Positions 1-8,877 of a DNA stretch of 37,640 nucleotides are shown one piece after another (position 1 is the stretch's first letter; each line of letters begins with the position of its first letter). Source of the DNA: JAAYUD01 sp036846645 (lineage in GTDB: Bacteria > Bacteroidota > Bacteroidia > Bacteroidales > Bacteroidaceae); the NCBI GenBank assembly GCA_036846645.1, contig DAIUBN010000008.1, positions 1 through 37,640 of the forward strand. The letters are read 5' to 3'. The notes beneath the pieces are model-generated. The model was not told the origin of the DNA and ran no database searches. It saw only the letters and a list, made by a program, of their open reading frames with translations. The position numbers and the translations under genes were made by a program.

Positions 1-1893
1 AACAAAGGTGCGATAGAACAGGTAAAGGAAGATATTCGTTCAGGAAAAACAAAATTGCTTTATGTAGCACCCGAATCACTGACTAAAGAGGAAAATGTAG
101 AGTTTCTTCGCACTATCAAAATCTCTTTCTATGCGGTCGACGAGGCTCATTGTATCTCTGAATGGGGACACGACTTCCGTCCTGAGTATAGAAAGATTCG
201 GCCTATTATCAATGAAATAGGTGTGGCGCCGGTTATTGCATTGACAGCAACGGCAACCCCGAAGGTGCAGCACGATATTCAGAAAAATCTTGGAATGACC
301 GATGCGAAGATTTTCAAGTCTTCGTTCAATCGTCCTAATTTATATTATGAAGTTCGCCCCAAAACGGCAAATGTCGATAAGGATATTATCAAATTTATTC
401 GCAATAATCAGGATAAATCCGGTATTATTTATTGCCTGAGCCGTAAGAAGGTAGAAGAACTGGCAGAGATTCTTCGTGCCAATGGTATAAGCGCTGCTGC
501 TTATCATGCCGGCATGGATGCTGCCACCCGTAGCAAAACGCAAGATGACTTCTTGATGGAGAAAATCAATATCATTGTTGCGACGATTGCTTTCGGTATG
601 GGTATTGATAAACCCGATGTACGTTTTGTTATTCATTATGATATTCCGAAGAGCCTTGAGGGCTACTATCAAGAGACCGGCAGAGCCGGACGTGATGGGG
701 GAGAGGGACTGTGTATCACATTCTACTCTAATAAGGATATCCAAAAACTAGAAAAATTTATGCAAAGTAAATCTGTTTCCGAACAGGAGATCGGCAAACA
801 ACTTCTCCTCGAAACAGCCAATTATGCAGAGTCCTCGGTATGTCGCCGCAAGACACTGCTTCATTATTTCGGTGAAGATTATAACGAAGATAACTGTGGT
901 AACTGCGATAACTGCTTGAATCCTAAAAAACAGATTGAAGCGAAAGATATGCTCTGCACAGTGATTGAAGCTATTGTAGCATTGAAAGAAAATTTCAAAT
1001 CGGACTATGTGATTGATGTTCTTCAAGGTCGAGAGACTTCTGAGGTCACTGCTCATATTCATGAAGATTTGGACTGCTTTGGTACCGGTATGGGCGAAGA
1101 AGATAAAACATGGAATGCTGTTATCCATCAGGCCCTTATTGCCGGCTATTTAAGTAAGGAAGTAGAAAATTATGGTATCTTGAAGGTGACTTCCAAGGGT
1201 AAGAAATTCTTGCAAAAGCCTGTTTCTTTCATGATAACGAAAGATAATGACTTTGAAGAGAATGAAGAAGAAGCTCCGGCACGTGGTGGCGGTAGTTGCG
1301 CTGTCGACCCGGCTCTTTATTCTATGTTAAAGGATTTGCGCAAGAAGATGTCTAAGCATCTTGGAGTTCCTCCATACGTTATCTTCCAAGACCCATCGCT
1401 CGAATCAATGGCAACTATCTATCCTATCACCTTAGAGGAATTGCAGAATATTCCGGGCGTAGGTCAGGGCAAAGCCAAAAGATATGGTAAGGAGTTCTGC
1501 GAACTCATTAAGAAGCATTGCGAAGAGAACGAGATAGAACGTCCCGAAGACCTTCGTGTTCGTACTGTAGCCAATAAGTCGAAGATGAAAGTGTCTATCA
1601 TTCAGGCTGTCGACCGTAAGGTGGCTCTAGATGATATCGCTATGTCCAAAGGTATTGAGTTTGACGAGCTGCTCGATGAGATTGAGGCTATTGTCTATTC
1701 GGGTACAAAGCTCAATATCGATTATTTCTTGAATGAAATTATGGATGAAGACCACATGTTGGATATCTATGATTATTTCAAAGAGTCTACTACAGATAAG
1801 ATAGATGATGCTTTGGAAGAACTTGGTAGCGACTTTACAGAAGAAGAAATTCGTTTGGTACGAATCAAATTTATCTCAGAAATGGCGAACTAG
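1..1893 (+). CDS. recQ: ATP-dependent DNA helicase RecQ, 5'-truncated by the window edge
   Basis: This is a 3'-to-5' superfamily 2 DNA helicase used in recombination and repair. The frame is open from base 1, so the gene begins outside the window and the N-terminal ATP-binding part (Walker A) is missing; about 630 residues are visible. Visible pieces, numbered from the window edge: DEAH box in DEAHCISEWGHDFRPEYR near residue 47; helicase motifs TATAT and the QETGRAGRDG motif VI; a RecQ zinc-binding cysteine set (SVCRRK followed by CGNCDNC) near 280-302; a winged-helix region; and an HRDC domain near 435-510 with the helix-hairpin PGVGQGKAKRYGKEF. An acidic C-terminal extension follows HRDC. 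The next gene on the right converges on it, so recQ is the last gene of its transcript, which ends at a hairpin about 40 bases downstream. Confidence 0.96.
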   Translation, partial: NKGAIEQVKEDIRSGKTKLLYVAPESLTKEENVEFLRTIKISFYAVDEAHCISEWGHDFRPEYRKIRPIINEIGVAPVIALTATATPKVQHDIQKNLGMTDAKIFKSSFNRPNLYYEVRPKTANVDKDIIKFIRNNQDKSGIIYCLSRKKVEELAEILRANGISAAAYHAGMDAATRSKTQDDFLMEKINIIVATIAFGMGIDKPDVRFVIHYDIPKSLEGYYQETGRAGRDGGEGLCITFYSNKDIQKLEKFMQSKSVSEQEIGKQLLLETANYAESSVCRRKTLLHYFGEDYNEDNCGNCDNCLNPKKQIEAKDMLCTVIEAIVALKENFKSDYVIDVLQGRETSEVTAHIHEDLDCFGTGMGEEDKTWNAVIHQALIAGYLSKEVENYGILKVTSKGKKFLQKPVSFMITKDNDFEENEEEAPARGGGSCAVDPALYSMLKDLRKKMSKHLGVPPYVIFQDPSLESMATIYPITLEELQNIPGVGQGKAKRYGKEFCELIKKHCEENEIERPEDLRVRTVANKSKMKVSIIQAVDRKVALDDIAMSKGIEFDELLDEIEAIVYSGTKLNIDYFLNEIMDEDHMLDIYDYFKESTTDKIDDALEELGSDFTEEEIRLVRIKFISEMAN

Positions 1894-1934
1894 ACATTTA
1901 ACATCGAACTTGTTAAAGAATATTCAATAAATGA

Positions 1935-1985
1935 GGAGAAAGGATTAAAATTCAATTTGAATTTTACCCTTTCTCCTTTCTTTGT
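1935..1985 (+). terminator. Probable intrinsic terminator of recQ
   Basis: GGAGAAAGG at 1935-1943 pairs with CCTTTCTCC at 1968-1976. Inside it the AAAATTCAA/TTGAATTTT arms also pair, so the stem is long and has a small bulge. A T-rich stretch (TTTCTTTGT) follows on the + strand. It sits 41 bases after the recQ stop codon. Confidence 0.7.
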
Positions 1986-2106
1986 AGTATTGAAGTCTGT
2001 AATGATTATCTATGAAACTCGTAAAATCGATATAAGAAACTATCATTCATCTATTTAGTATTGTCAAATTGTACTCGAAGATCCATTCTTACTGTTTACC
2101 TGATGT

Positions 2107-2244
2107 AAACTTGGATTCGTCTTGTAGAAAACTTGACGTCTCTTGAAGACTTCTATAAATTAAGGCTTTATTTATTAAAACTAAGGCTTTATTTTTTAAA
2201 ATACAACCTTTATTTATTTAAACTAAAGCTAAATTTATAGAAGT
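2107..2244. repeat. Degenerate tandem repeat, period about 21 bp
   Basis: Four 21-base units begin at 2161, 2182, 2203 and 2224. The first two start TAAGGCTTTATTT and the third contains CCTTTATTTATTTAAAC; the fourth is more diverged. To the left, two further diverged units (AACTTGG...CTTGTAG near 2108 and AACTTGA...CTTGAAG near 2130) continue at a period of 21-22. The tract is AT-rich and lies at the 3' ends of two convergent genes. Its function is unknown. Confidence 0.6.
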
Positions 2245-2310
2245 AGTGCTTATGGTTTCACTTTTACTTCACGAATGAACAATGTTTTCTTATATCGAAC
2301 TGACTATTGT

Positions 2311-4539
2311 TTACTTTAAAGAGAAATTTGTTTTCAATGTCAGGTTGTCAGATGCATTGCCCAAAAGTGCTATAAACTCGCCCGGCTCGGCTACCCATTT
2401 CTGCATCTTGTCATTGTAGAAACTTAATGCAGATTTGTCTATTGTTATTGAAACAGAAGAGGTTTCTCCTGTTTTCAGCTGCACTTTCTTAAATCCTTTC
2501 AATTCTTTCTTTGGACGAGGAAGAGATGATTGGACGTCAGAAATATAGAGTTGTACTGTTTCCGAACCTTCACGTTTCCCTGTGTTTGTCACATCAACAG
2601 TAAAAGTGATATGACCATCTTGAGACATCGTTTTGTTGTCTATTCGCAGATTGGATAGTTTGAAAGTGGTGTAGCTTAGTCCATGTCCAAAAGCAAATAG
2701 TGGATGGGTATTCTCTTTGTCTACCCAACGATAGCCCACATACAATCCTTCTTTGTATTCATTGTCCCATATCTCCTCGTTGGCACGTTTCTGTCCTAGA
2801 TAGTTGCCAAGTTTGTTGGCTCCAACATCTTGCAATGACACTGGCCAAGTGAAGGGCAGTTTGCCCGACGGATTGGCAACACCTGTCAATACGTCTGCCA
2901 ATGCCTCGCCGGCTTCCGAACCAACAAACCAGCCTTGAACGATTGCAGGAACTTTTGCCTTCCATGGCATTGCAACCGCATTACCAGAAATATTGACATA
3001 GATAAAGTTTTTGTTGGCTTTGCTCAAAGCTTCTATCAGTTTGTCTTGGGCGTATGGCAGTTCGTATGATTTACGGTCGTGACCTTCGCAATCTTGATAA
3101 TCGCTCTTGTTGAGACCGCCGAACATGACTACATAATCAGCCTGACGGGCTTTATCGACAGCTTCGTTGATGAGTTCGGCTTCCGAACGAGAATCTTTCA
3201 GTTGCTGACCGGTAACTACACCATTATAATTGCCAGTTGTATCGCCTACATAGCCACGGGCATAGTCTACTTCGATAGATGGACCAACATTCGCTTTCAG
3301 ACCGTCGAGAGGTGATATTTCGCGCTGTACTTTCAGTGATGAACTACCGCCGCCTACGGTCATCATCTTGATAGCATTTTCGCCAACTACCAATATTTTC
3401 TTAGCTTTTTGAGTGTTGATAGGCAGTACATTGTTCTTGTTCTGCAACAGTACAATACCCTCGTCTGCTATCTTTCTAGCCGCATCATAGTGAGATTCGG
3501 AGCAAAGAAAACCATATGGGCGTTGGGCCTTCATTGTTGTTCGGAAGAACAAACGTAATACTCGGCGCACTTTATCGTTGAGCTCTTTCGTAGAGAATTT
3601 GCCTTCTTGTATCATCTTGAGATAAGGTTTTGCCAAGAAGTAATTGTCGTAGGCGTTTGAAGTGCCGTATGACAATCCGTCGGTCCAAGTGCCAAACTCC
3701 ATATCCAGTCCGTTGGCAACGGCTTGCTCTGTGCTATGAGTGCCACCCCAATCGGAAACAACGACACCGTCGAACTTCCAATCTCTTTTCAGAATATCAT
3801 TCAGCAAATAACTGTTGTGGCAACAATGCTGATTCTTATATAGGTTATACGAGCCCATAATGCCCCATGCATGACCTTCTGTCACCGCTGCCTTGAAGGC
3901 AGGAAGATAGATTTCGTGCAAGGTACGATCGTCGATAATGACGTTGGTAGTGCTGCGGTTTTCTTCGTTGTTGTTCAGTGCGAAGTGTTTCACACAGGCT
4001 GCCACGCCTTTAGATTGCAAACCTTTGATATAAGGCACAACCATTTGTGACGAGAGGTAAGGGTCTTCGCCCATATATTCAAAGTTTCTACCGCTGAGAG
4101 GCGTACGGTAGATGTTCACCCCGGGACCTAATATCATGTTCTTACCACGATACAGAGCCTCTTCTCCCAAACTCTCTCCATATAGTGTGGCCAATTGGGG
4201 ATTCCAAGTAGCAGCCAGGCAAGTGAGGGCCGGAAAAGCTACGCAAGAATCATTCGTTTGGCCGGATTGTTCCCATTGATCCCACAATACATCAGGACGA
4301 ACCCCGTGAGGGCCGTCATCAGTCCAAAAATCAGGAAAGCCTAAACGTTTTATACCCGGTGATGAGAATTTGCTCTGAGCATGAATGATAGCAATCTTTT
4401 CTTGCAACGTCATTCTCGAAAGAGCATCTTCAACGCGTTGTTCTATGGGTCTCGATTCATCCAGATAAAGTAATGTCTGGGCTTTGCTGATGCCTGCAAA
4501 GCATAGGCATAATGCCAATATAGTATAGATCCTTTTCAT
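2311..4539 (-). CDS. Periplasmic beta-glucosidase, glycoside hydrolase family 3
   Basis: This exo-acting GH3 enzyme removes terminal beta-linked glucose; in this operon it probably cleaves beta-1,3-gluco-oligosaccharides in the periplasm. It has 742 residues with a signal peptide ending near SKA-Q21 and no lipobox, consistent with a soluble periplasmic protein. The GH3 N-terminal barrel carries KHF at 184-186 and the nucleophile Asp263 in VVSDWGG. The second alpha/beta domain carries the acid/base glutamate in CEGHDR. A fibronectin-III-like C-terminal domain ends the protein (FGHGLSYTTF, then VTNTGKREGSE), the usual layout for bacterial GH3 of this length. It is the last gene of PUL 1, 99 bases after GH16, and that gap contains a terminator-like hairpin, so it may be transcribed mainly by read-through. 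The linkage preference is inferred from its neighbours. Confidence 0.92.
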   Translation of the reverse strand: MKRIYTILALCLCFAGISKAQTLLYLDESRPIEQRVEDALSRMTLQEKIAIIHAQSKFSSPGIKRLGFPDFWTDDGPHGVRPDVLWDQWEQSGQTNDSCVAFPALTCLAATWNPQLATLYGESLGEEALYRGKNMILGPGVNIYRTPLSGRNFEYMGEDPYLSSQMVVPYIKGLQSKGVAACVKHFALNNNEENRSTTNVIIDDRTLHEIYLPAFKAAVTEGHAWGIMGSYNLYKNQHCCHNSYLLNDILKRDWKFDGVVVSDWGGTHSTEQAVANGLDMEFGTWTDGLSYGTSNAYDNYFLAKPYLKMIQEGKFSTKELNDKVRRVLRLFFRTTMKAQRPYGFLCSESHYDAARKIADEGIVLLQNKNNVLPINTQKAKKILVVGENAIKMMTVGGGSSSLKVQREISPLDGLKANVGPSIEVDYARGYVGDTTGNYNGVVTGQQLKDSRSEAELINEAVDKARQADYVVMFGGLNKSDYQDCEGHDRKSYELPYAQDKLIEALSKANKNFIYVNISGNAVAMPWKAKVPAIVQGWFVGSEAGEALADVLTGVANPSGKLPFTWPVSLQDVGANKLGNYLGQKRANEEIWDNEYKEGLYVGYRWVDKENTHPLFAFGHGLSYTTFKLSNLRIDNKTMSQDGHITFTVDVTNTGKREGSETVQLYISDVQSSLPRPKKELKGFKKVQLKTGETSSVSITIDKSALSFYNDKMQKWVAEPGEFIALLGNASDNLTLKTNFSLK

Positions 4540-4563
4540 ATTACTTCACTTTGTGAATTAGTT

Positions 4564-4623
4564 AAAAAAAGGAAGATGCCCCAATGCATATTGTAATCAG
4601 TATAAGAACCAGGGACATCTTCC
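4564..4623 (-). terminator. Terminator-like hairpin between the GH16 and GH3 genes
   Basis: Read on the minus strand, GGAAGATGTCCC (4623-4612) pairs with GGGGCATCTTCC (4582-4571): 12 base pairs with one G-U. The loop is 29 bases. Seven Ts (4570-4564) follow directly. This is a textbook intrinsic terminator inside what otherwise looks like one operon, and I see no TAnnTTTG promoter box between it and the GH3 start codon at 4539. Confidence 0.8.
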
Positions 4624-4638
4624 ATAGTAGTTGAAGTC

Positions 4639-5775
4639 TTATTTTTGATAAACTCTTACATAGTCTATTTCGTATGTAGCTGGTAGTATGCTTTCGTCCA
4701 CTCCTTGAGCTCCACCCCAATTGCCGCCCCATGCGAGGTTTAGTTTAAGGTAGAATGCATTATTGAAAGGCCATGTATCGTTGTTGTTCTTGCCATCGTT
4801 TTGGAATGTCAAAGTGTTCTTGCCATCTACATAAAATTTAATATAGTCTGCGGTCCAAAGGCAACCATAGATATGGAAATCAGTCTGAGCTGTAGAACAG
4901 AGGTTCTCTGCTGTCTTTTGAGTGCCGAGCGTGTGATTGTATGCTTTACAGTGTATACTCGACGAAACATAATTGGCATGATAACCTACTTCTTCCATAA
5001 TATCTACTTCGCCGTCGTCTGGCCATGCCTTGAAGTTCTTTGGCATCATCCAGAATGCGGGCCAGGTACCTTTTCCTACAGGTAGTTTTAGTCGTGCTTC
5101 AAAATAACCGTAAGTCCAACTCTTGTTGGTATTCATGCGGATTGATAGAACTTGCGAACCAACTTTCTTGGCAATAATCTTCAGCGTGCCATCTGTTATC
5201 GCAGCACAAGTATCGCTGCTTTGGTAGCCCGAGATATAGTTCTCAATCTCGTTATTGCCCCATCCGCTGTTGCCAGTCTCGTACCACCATTCTGTATTGT
5301 TGGGCAGTGCGGGCTTTCCTCCGCTCAGTCGGGAAGAGTTGAATTCGTCAGACCAAACTAACTTATATCCATCGGGAACATAGTTCTCTACGGGATAAGT
5401 AGCTTGCTTCACTGTCAGTGTCACTTTCTTTGTGCCTTTGATAGCAAAAGAAAGATTGGCTGTACGTTCAATGCCGGTCTTGTTGGACAATGTTGATACT
5501 TTTAATATCGTCTGTCCATTATGTCCGGTAGTGGGTGTGTAAGTGCACCAAGTTTGGTCTGAAGAAACGGTCCAGTCGGTATTTGATGTTACGATGACCT
5601 CCGAATTCTCTGCGGCGTCAGCCGTCATCGAGATCGATGTTTTCGATATAGAGATGCTTCCCGTATCGGTTGATGGAGGGGTTACAGCCCCCCCACCGTC
5701 CGAGCTGGAGCTTCCACATCCGGTTACCATCACCAGAGAAAGAAGCCAGGTAATTATCATAATGTGCTTGTTCAT
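4639..5775 (-). CDS. Surface lipoprotein endo-beta-1,3-glucanase (GH16) with an N-terminal BACON domain
   Basis: The enzyme cuts internal beta-1,3 (laminarin-type) or mixed-linkage glucan. It has 378 residues. The lipoprotein signal peptide has lipobox VTGC with Cys20, followed by a Ser/Gly/Asp-rich linker typical of surface-exported Bacteroidetes lipoproteins. Residues about 40-125 form a BACON domain (TSNTDWTVSS, then a VTLTVKQA ending). The GH16 domain spans about 135-378 and contains the catalytic E-x-D-x-x-E signature as E256-V-D258-I-M-E261, plus WWYETGNSGWGNNEIENY, a substrate-cleft motif common in laminarinase-like GH16. It starts 11 bases after the upstream PKD gene, so the two are cotranscribed. 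Laminarinase rather than agarase or carrageenase is the likeliest assignment because of the GH3 partner and the WGNNEIENY motif; exact specificity is not proven. Confidence 0.92.
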   Translation of the reverse strand: MNKHIMIITWLLSLVMVTGCGSSSSDGGGAVTPPSTDTGSISISKTSISMTADAAENSEVIVTSNTDWTVSSDQTWCTYTPTTGHNGQTILKVSTLSNKTGIERTANLSFAIKGTKKVTLTVKQATYPVENYVPDGYKLVWSDEFNSSRLSGGKPALPNNTEWWYETGNSGWGNNEIENYISGYQSSDTCAAITDGTLKIIAKKVGSQVLSIRMNTNKSWTYGYFEARLKLPVGKGTWPAFWMMPKNFKAWPDDGEVDIMEEVGYHANYVSSSIHCKAYNHTLGTQKTAENLCSTAQTDFHIYGCLWTADYIKFYVDGKNTLTFQNDGKNNNDTWPFNNAFYLKLNLAWGGNWGGAQGVDESILPATYEIDYVRVYQK

Positions 5776-5786
5776 TATTATTCGAA

Positions 5787-7295
5787 TTATTCAGAAAATT
5801 TGAAATCGTCTATGTAGAAGATTCCAGATCCAGCGTGACCTTCGCCACCAAGTTGTATCACAATCTTGTCATAGTCGGTTCTGGATGCTACACTGCTGAA
5901 GTCGAATGTTAGAGTAACCCATTGATTGAATGGAATATCTACTTTGTCGATTTCGGTCTGCGATTGCCATGCATTGCCACCTAGACTTGAATCTTGTAAT
6001 TTGATAGCGACTTTGTTTTGTAGTTTTGCATTTGCAATCCAACTGCCAGCTACTGCCCAATCAGAAGTATAGTCATTGAACGAAGGAATAAATACCTTCA
6101 ATGTAACCTTGTTCTGTTTGGTGAGATCGAACTTATAAGTAGGAGCTACATAATATATATTGCTGTAGTAGGCGGTTGATTTCTGATAACGGAACACCTT
6201 AGAAGAACTATTATTAGCATCGGCAGGTGCAACATTATCGGTAATGCCGGTACGGCCACCCATATCTTCACTAACAAAAGGTACTGTAAGACTTCCCGAT
6301 TCGAATGTATCTTCCAAAGGTACGGCTTTAGGAGTCTTAACGATAGGAGGTGTCGATACATTGAGATCTTCACGGCAATATACAAATACCCAATCTTGAC
6401 TTTCTGTAGTATCGTCTACTCTCAGAGCCATGCATTCGTCATCAAGATATAGAATTTCGTACTTCTGGCTACCACAATAATAGCCTAAGAATCCATTACC
6501 TGATAGTGAAAATGAAGCATACTTACCGCTTTCGTCTAATGGAGAGAAAGTATAGTCGCCACCCGAATAAGGGAAGGTGCAATCGTCACCGCTCGAAGAT
6601 GCGATAGAGAAACCACCAGATGCTGCGCAAGCTTTACGACCATAACCGGTATCAGAGTTCGAAATATGAACTTTCAGTCCACTCAGAGTGAAAGTAAATT
6701 TGTGTGCATACATCGACCATGAGCTCTTTTCGTCGGCACCAGCTGCCCACCATGACTGACCATAACTGCCTTCCGGACCCAGTCCGAGGTGACCATTGAT
6801 AGCAAGTCCAGTTGCTTTTGCTATTCTAGAAGAATAGTTGTTGTATTGGTCGAGTACCCATACACGTTGCTTCTCGGCAGTCTGGCTACCGGTGAGGTGA
6901 ACATAGTTGGGTGTGTTGATAAGCGAATAATCGCTCGTATTCAATGTCAATACCTCTGTCTTTGATGCTGTAACACCGTCGGCTGTGGTAATTGTCAGTG
7001 TCACGTTGTAACTTCCTGCCAGTGGATATTGGCCCGTCAGACTCTCGGAGTTGCCACTTGTGCCGTTACCCAAATCCCATTTCACAGCATATACACCATT
7101 TAGCTTGGTTGTATTGGTGAAAGTAATAATATTCTGGCTCGTAGAAGAAGCCGTCTGAGTGAAAGATATCTGATCGGATGTAATCGAAGCGATATCTCCA
7201 AGCGAATGTTTGGTATCTCCATCTTGAGCACTACACGATGTCAGCGCAACAACAGCGCAGAACATCCATAATATAGAGTATATAATCTTTTTCAT
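5787..7295 (-). CDS. PKD-containing surface glycan-binding lipoprotein (SGBP-B-like)
   Basis: This is predicted to be a non-catalytic outer-surface protein that holds polysaccharide for the SusC/D pair and GH16. I chose the ATG at 7295 (502 residues): it begins MKKIIYSILW and gives a clean lipobox LTSC with Cys21, 20 bases after the susD stop. A longer TTG-started frame would overlap susD. Residues about 35-115 look like a PKD domain (VKWDLGNGTSGNSE, then YNVTLTI). The middle part, about 125-320, is rich in Trp, Tyr and Gly (GPEGSYGQSWWAAGADE). The C-terminal 170 residues resemble a beta-jelly-roll carbohydrate-binding module, with FESGSLTVPF at its start and a GIFYIDDFKFSE ending. Position after susD and before GH16 matches the glycan-binding slot of beta-1,3-glucan PULs. 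Binding specificity is inferred. Confidence 0.8.
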   Translation of the reverse strand: MKKIIYSILWMFCAVVALTSCSAQDGDTKHSLGDIASITSDQISFTQTASSTSQNIITFTNTTKLNGVYAVKWDLGNGTSGNSESLTGQYPLAGSYNVTLTITTADGVTASKTEVLTLNTSDYSLINTPNYVHLTGSQTAEKQRVWVLDQYNNYSSRIAKATGLAINGHLGLGPEGSYGQSWWAAGADEKSSWSMYAHKFTFTLSGLKVHISNSDTGYGRKACAASGGFSIASSSGDDCTFPYSGGDYTFSPLDESGKYASFSLSGNGFLGYYCGSQKYEILYLDDECMALRVDDTTESQDWVFVYCREDLNVSTPPIVKTPKAVPLEDTFESGSLTVPFVSEDMGGRTGITDNVAPADANNSSSKVFRYQKSTAYYSNIYYVAPTYKFDLTKQNKVTLKVFIPSFNDYTSDWAVAGSWIANAKLQNKVAIKLQDSSLGGNAWQSQTEIDKVDIPFNQWVTLTFDFSSVASRTDYDKIVIQLGGEGHAGSGIFYIDDFKFSE

Positions 7296-7315
7296 GTTGT
7301 TATCGATTTGATGAG

Positions 7316-8857
7316 TTATTTCCAACTACCATTTTGTTTCAATTCGAAGTCTGTACCCTTAGTCTTATCTAATTCTGATTGAGGAATAGGTAAGTATTTC
7401 ATCCAATCTTCGAAAGTTCTTGTGGAATTGTATTGAGTAATATTCTCGGTCAATACTGTAGGAGCATCTCCCCAACGTACCAAATCCCAGAAACGCATAC
7501 CTTCGCCAACGAATTCACGACGACGTTCCAACTTGATATTGGCTGTTGTCATATCTTCTGATGGTGCAGTCTTAGTACCGAAAGCACGATTACGAATCAA
7601 GTCGAAGCAAGATTGTGCTGAGATACCATTTACTTCTGATTGTCCGTCCATCTTGACTAGCTCAATGTAGTTGAGTAATGTTTCGGCATAACGGAAGATA
7701 CGAAGGTTGTTGCAGTAGTTCAAGTCGACATCACCTTGTGGGTTGTATCCAACACGAGCTGCGTATTTAGCTTGGAAATAGCCGGTATCTTGGAAACGAG
7801 CGGTATATTGGCTAGATTCGAAATGATTGATAGAGGCATCGCGACGAATATCGCCGTTTTCAAACATATCATAAGTACTCTGACGTACCGGTCCAAATCC
7901 CCAACCACCTTTGAAGTCGCCGGTCTTGCTGCCAGCTGATAATCCGTTCGGAGAAATGAACGCTGGAAGGTTTGTACCATAACCTTGCCATCCGCTCGAC
8001 CATGTTTTGCCAAGTGGCAATTGGTTGCTCTCGAAGATAGATTCTTTGCAGAATTCTCCACTATCAGTCCACATGCCTGTGTAGTCGGTCATCAAAGAAT
8101 AGGAATTGCTACTGATAATGTCGGCCATATCTTGAGTAGCCTGTGCATATTTGCTTGTATCTTTCTGATACATAATGACTCTTGCTCTCAACATCAGGGC
8201 TGCTGCACGATTGGCACGTCCCAGGTCGTTGCCTGTTGTCGTCATGGCCATCGAACCATCTGCACAAGCAATGTCGAGGTCTGCCATAATTTTGGCGTAG
8301 ACTTCATCGGCTGTCAGCTGTTTGGCCATATAAGGAGCATCTAGAGGTTGTTCGAAATAAGGAATATTGCCCCAGAATTTCCAAAGCAGGTGAGTATAAT
8401 AAGCACGTAAGAAGTGAGCTTCTGCATTATACTGTTTCAACTTGCTGTCTGATACGTTTACGGCATTGGCACAAGCCAAAATGGCATTGTTGCAACGAGC
8501 GATGCCCGAATAGTAGATACTCCACAGACCATCGAGAGTTTCGGTAGATGTAGATGTAAATTGTGACAACGAATAGAGTTGCTGCTGGTCGCCTGCCGAA
8601 CCACCACCTTTATAGATATCGTCCGAACGAAGATCAGACATAAGCAGAACTGCGTTGTAGTTATTGTTAGCATAGCTATCGAACAATAATATCTGATAAG
8701 CAGCACCCAGGTTTGACAGTATGGCACTTTCGGTAGCCGGAGCTCCCACCTGCTGACTCTCTGTTGGCGTAGAAGTCAGAAAGTCGTCACTGCAAGAAGA
8801 AACCATTAAGGCTCCTGCCATAAGAATTGCTGATGTAAATATCTTATATGTTTTCAT
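7316..8857 (-). CDS. SusD/RagB-family nutrient-binding outer-membrane lipoprotein (PUL 1)
   Basis: SusD-like proteins cap the paired SusC channel and bind the glycan at the cell surface. The 513-residue length is typical. The lipoprotein signal is MKTYKIFTSAILMAGALMVSSC with lipidated Cys22, followed by acidic residues (SDDF). The TPR-like helical N-terminal part includes AHFLRAYYTHLLWKFWGNIPY, the classic SusD motif. The C-terminal SusD signature is present in RRREFVGEGMRFWDLVRWGD and YLPIPQSELD. It begins 20 bases after susC and ends 20 bases before the PKD gene, so it is cotranscribed with both. The bound sugar cannot be read from the sequence; the GH16/GH3 neighbours point to beta-glucan. 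Confidence 0.96.
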   Translation of the reverse strand: MKTYKIFTSAILMAGALMVSSCSDDFLTSTPTESQQVGAPATESAILSNLGAAYQILLFDSYANNNYNAVLLMSDLRSDDIYKGGGSAGDQQQLYSLSQFTSTSTETLDGLWSIYYSGIARCNNAILACANAVNVSDSKLKQYNAEAHFLRAYYTHLLWKFWGNIPYFEQPLDAPYMAKQLTADEVYAKIMADLDIACADGSMAMTTTGNDLGRANRAAALMLRARVIMYQKDTSKYAQATQDMADIISSNSYSLMTDYTGMWTDSGEFCKESIFESNQLPLGKTWSSGWQGYGTNLPAFISPNGLSAGSKTGDFKGGWGFGPVRQSTYDMFENGDIRRDASINHFESSQYTARFQDTGYFQAKYAARVGYNPQGDVDLNYCNNLRIFRYAETLLNYIELVKMDGQSEVNGISAQSCFDLIRNRAFGTKTAPSEDMTTANIKLERRREFVGEGMRFWDLVRWGDAPTVLTENITQYNSTRTFEDWMKYLPIPQSELDKTKGTDFELKQNGSWK

Positions 8858-8877
8858 TTCTATATTATTTTATACTG

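Larger units (their letters stand above)
1894..2310. other. Convergent intergenic region between recQ and the GH3 gene
   Basis: The 417 bases hold the recQ terminator near 1935-1985 and an AT-rich tract of about 21-bp period at roughly 2107-2244. I see no convincing small gene or RNA gene. Downstream of the GH3 stop codon (minus strand) there is a weak AACAAT/ATTGTT hairpin but no T-run, so no clear terminator for PUL 1. Confidence 0.6.

Noticed and set aside
7295..7325. Longer start for the PKD lipoprotein gene (TTG at 7325)
   Set aside because: It overlaps the susD stop region and places ten polar residues before an otherwise perfect lipoprotein signal peptide that begins at the ATG at 7295.
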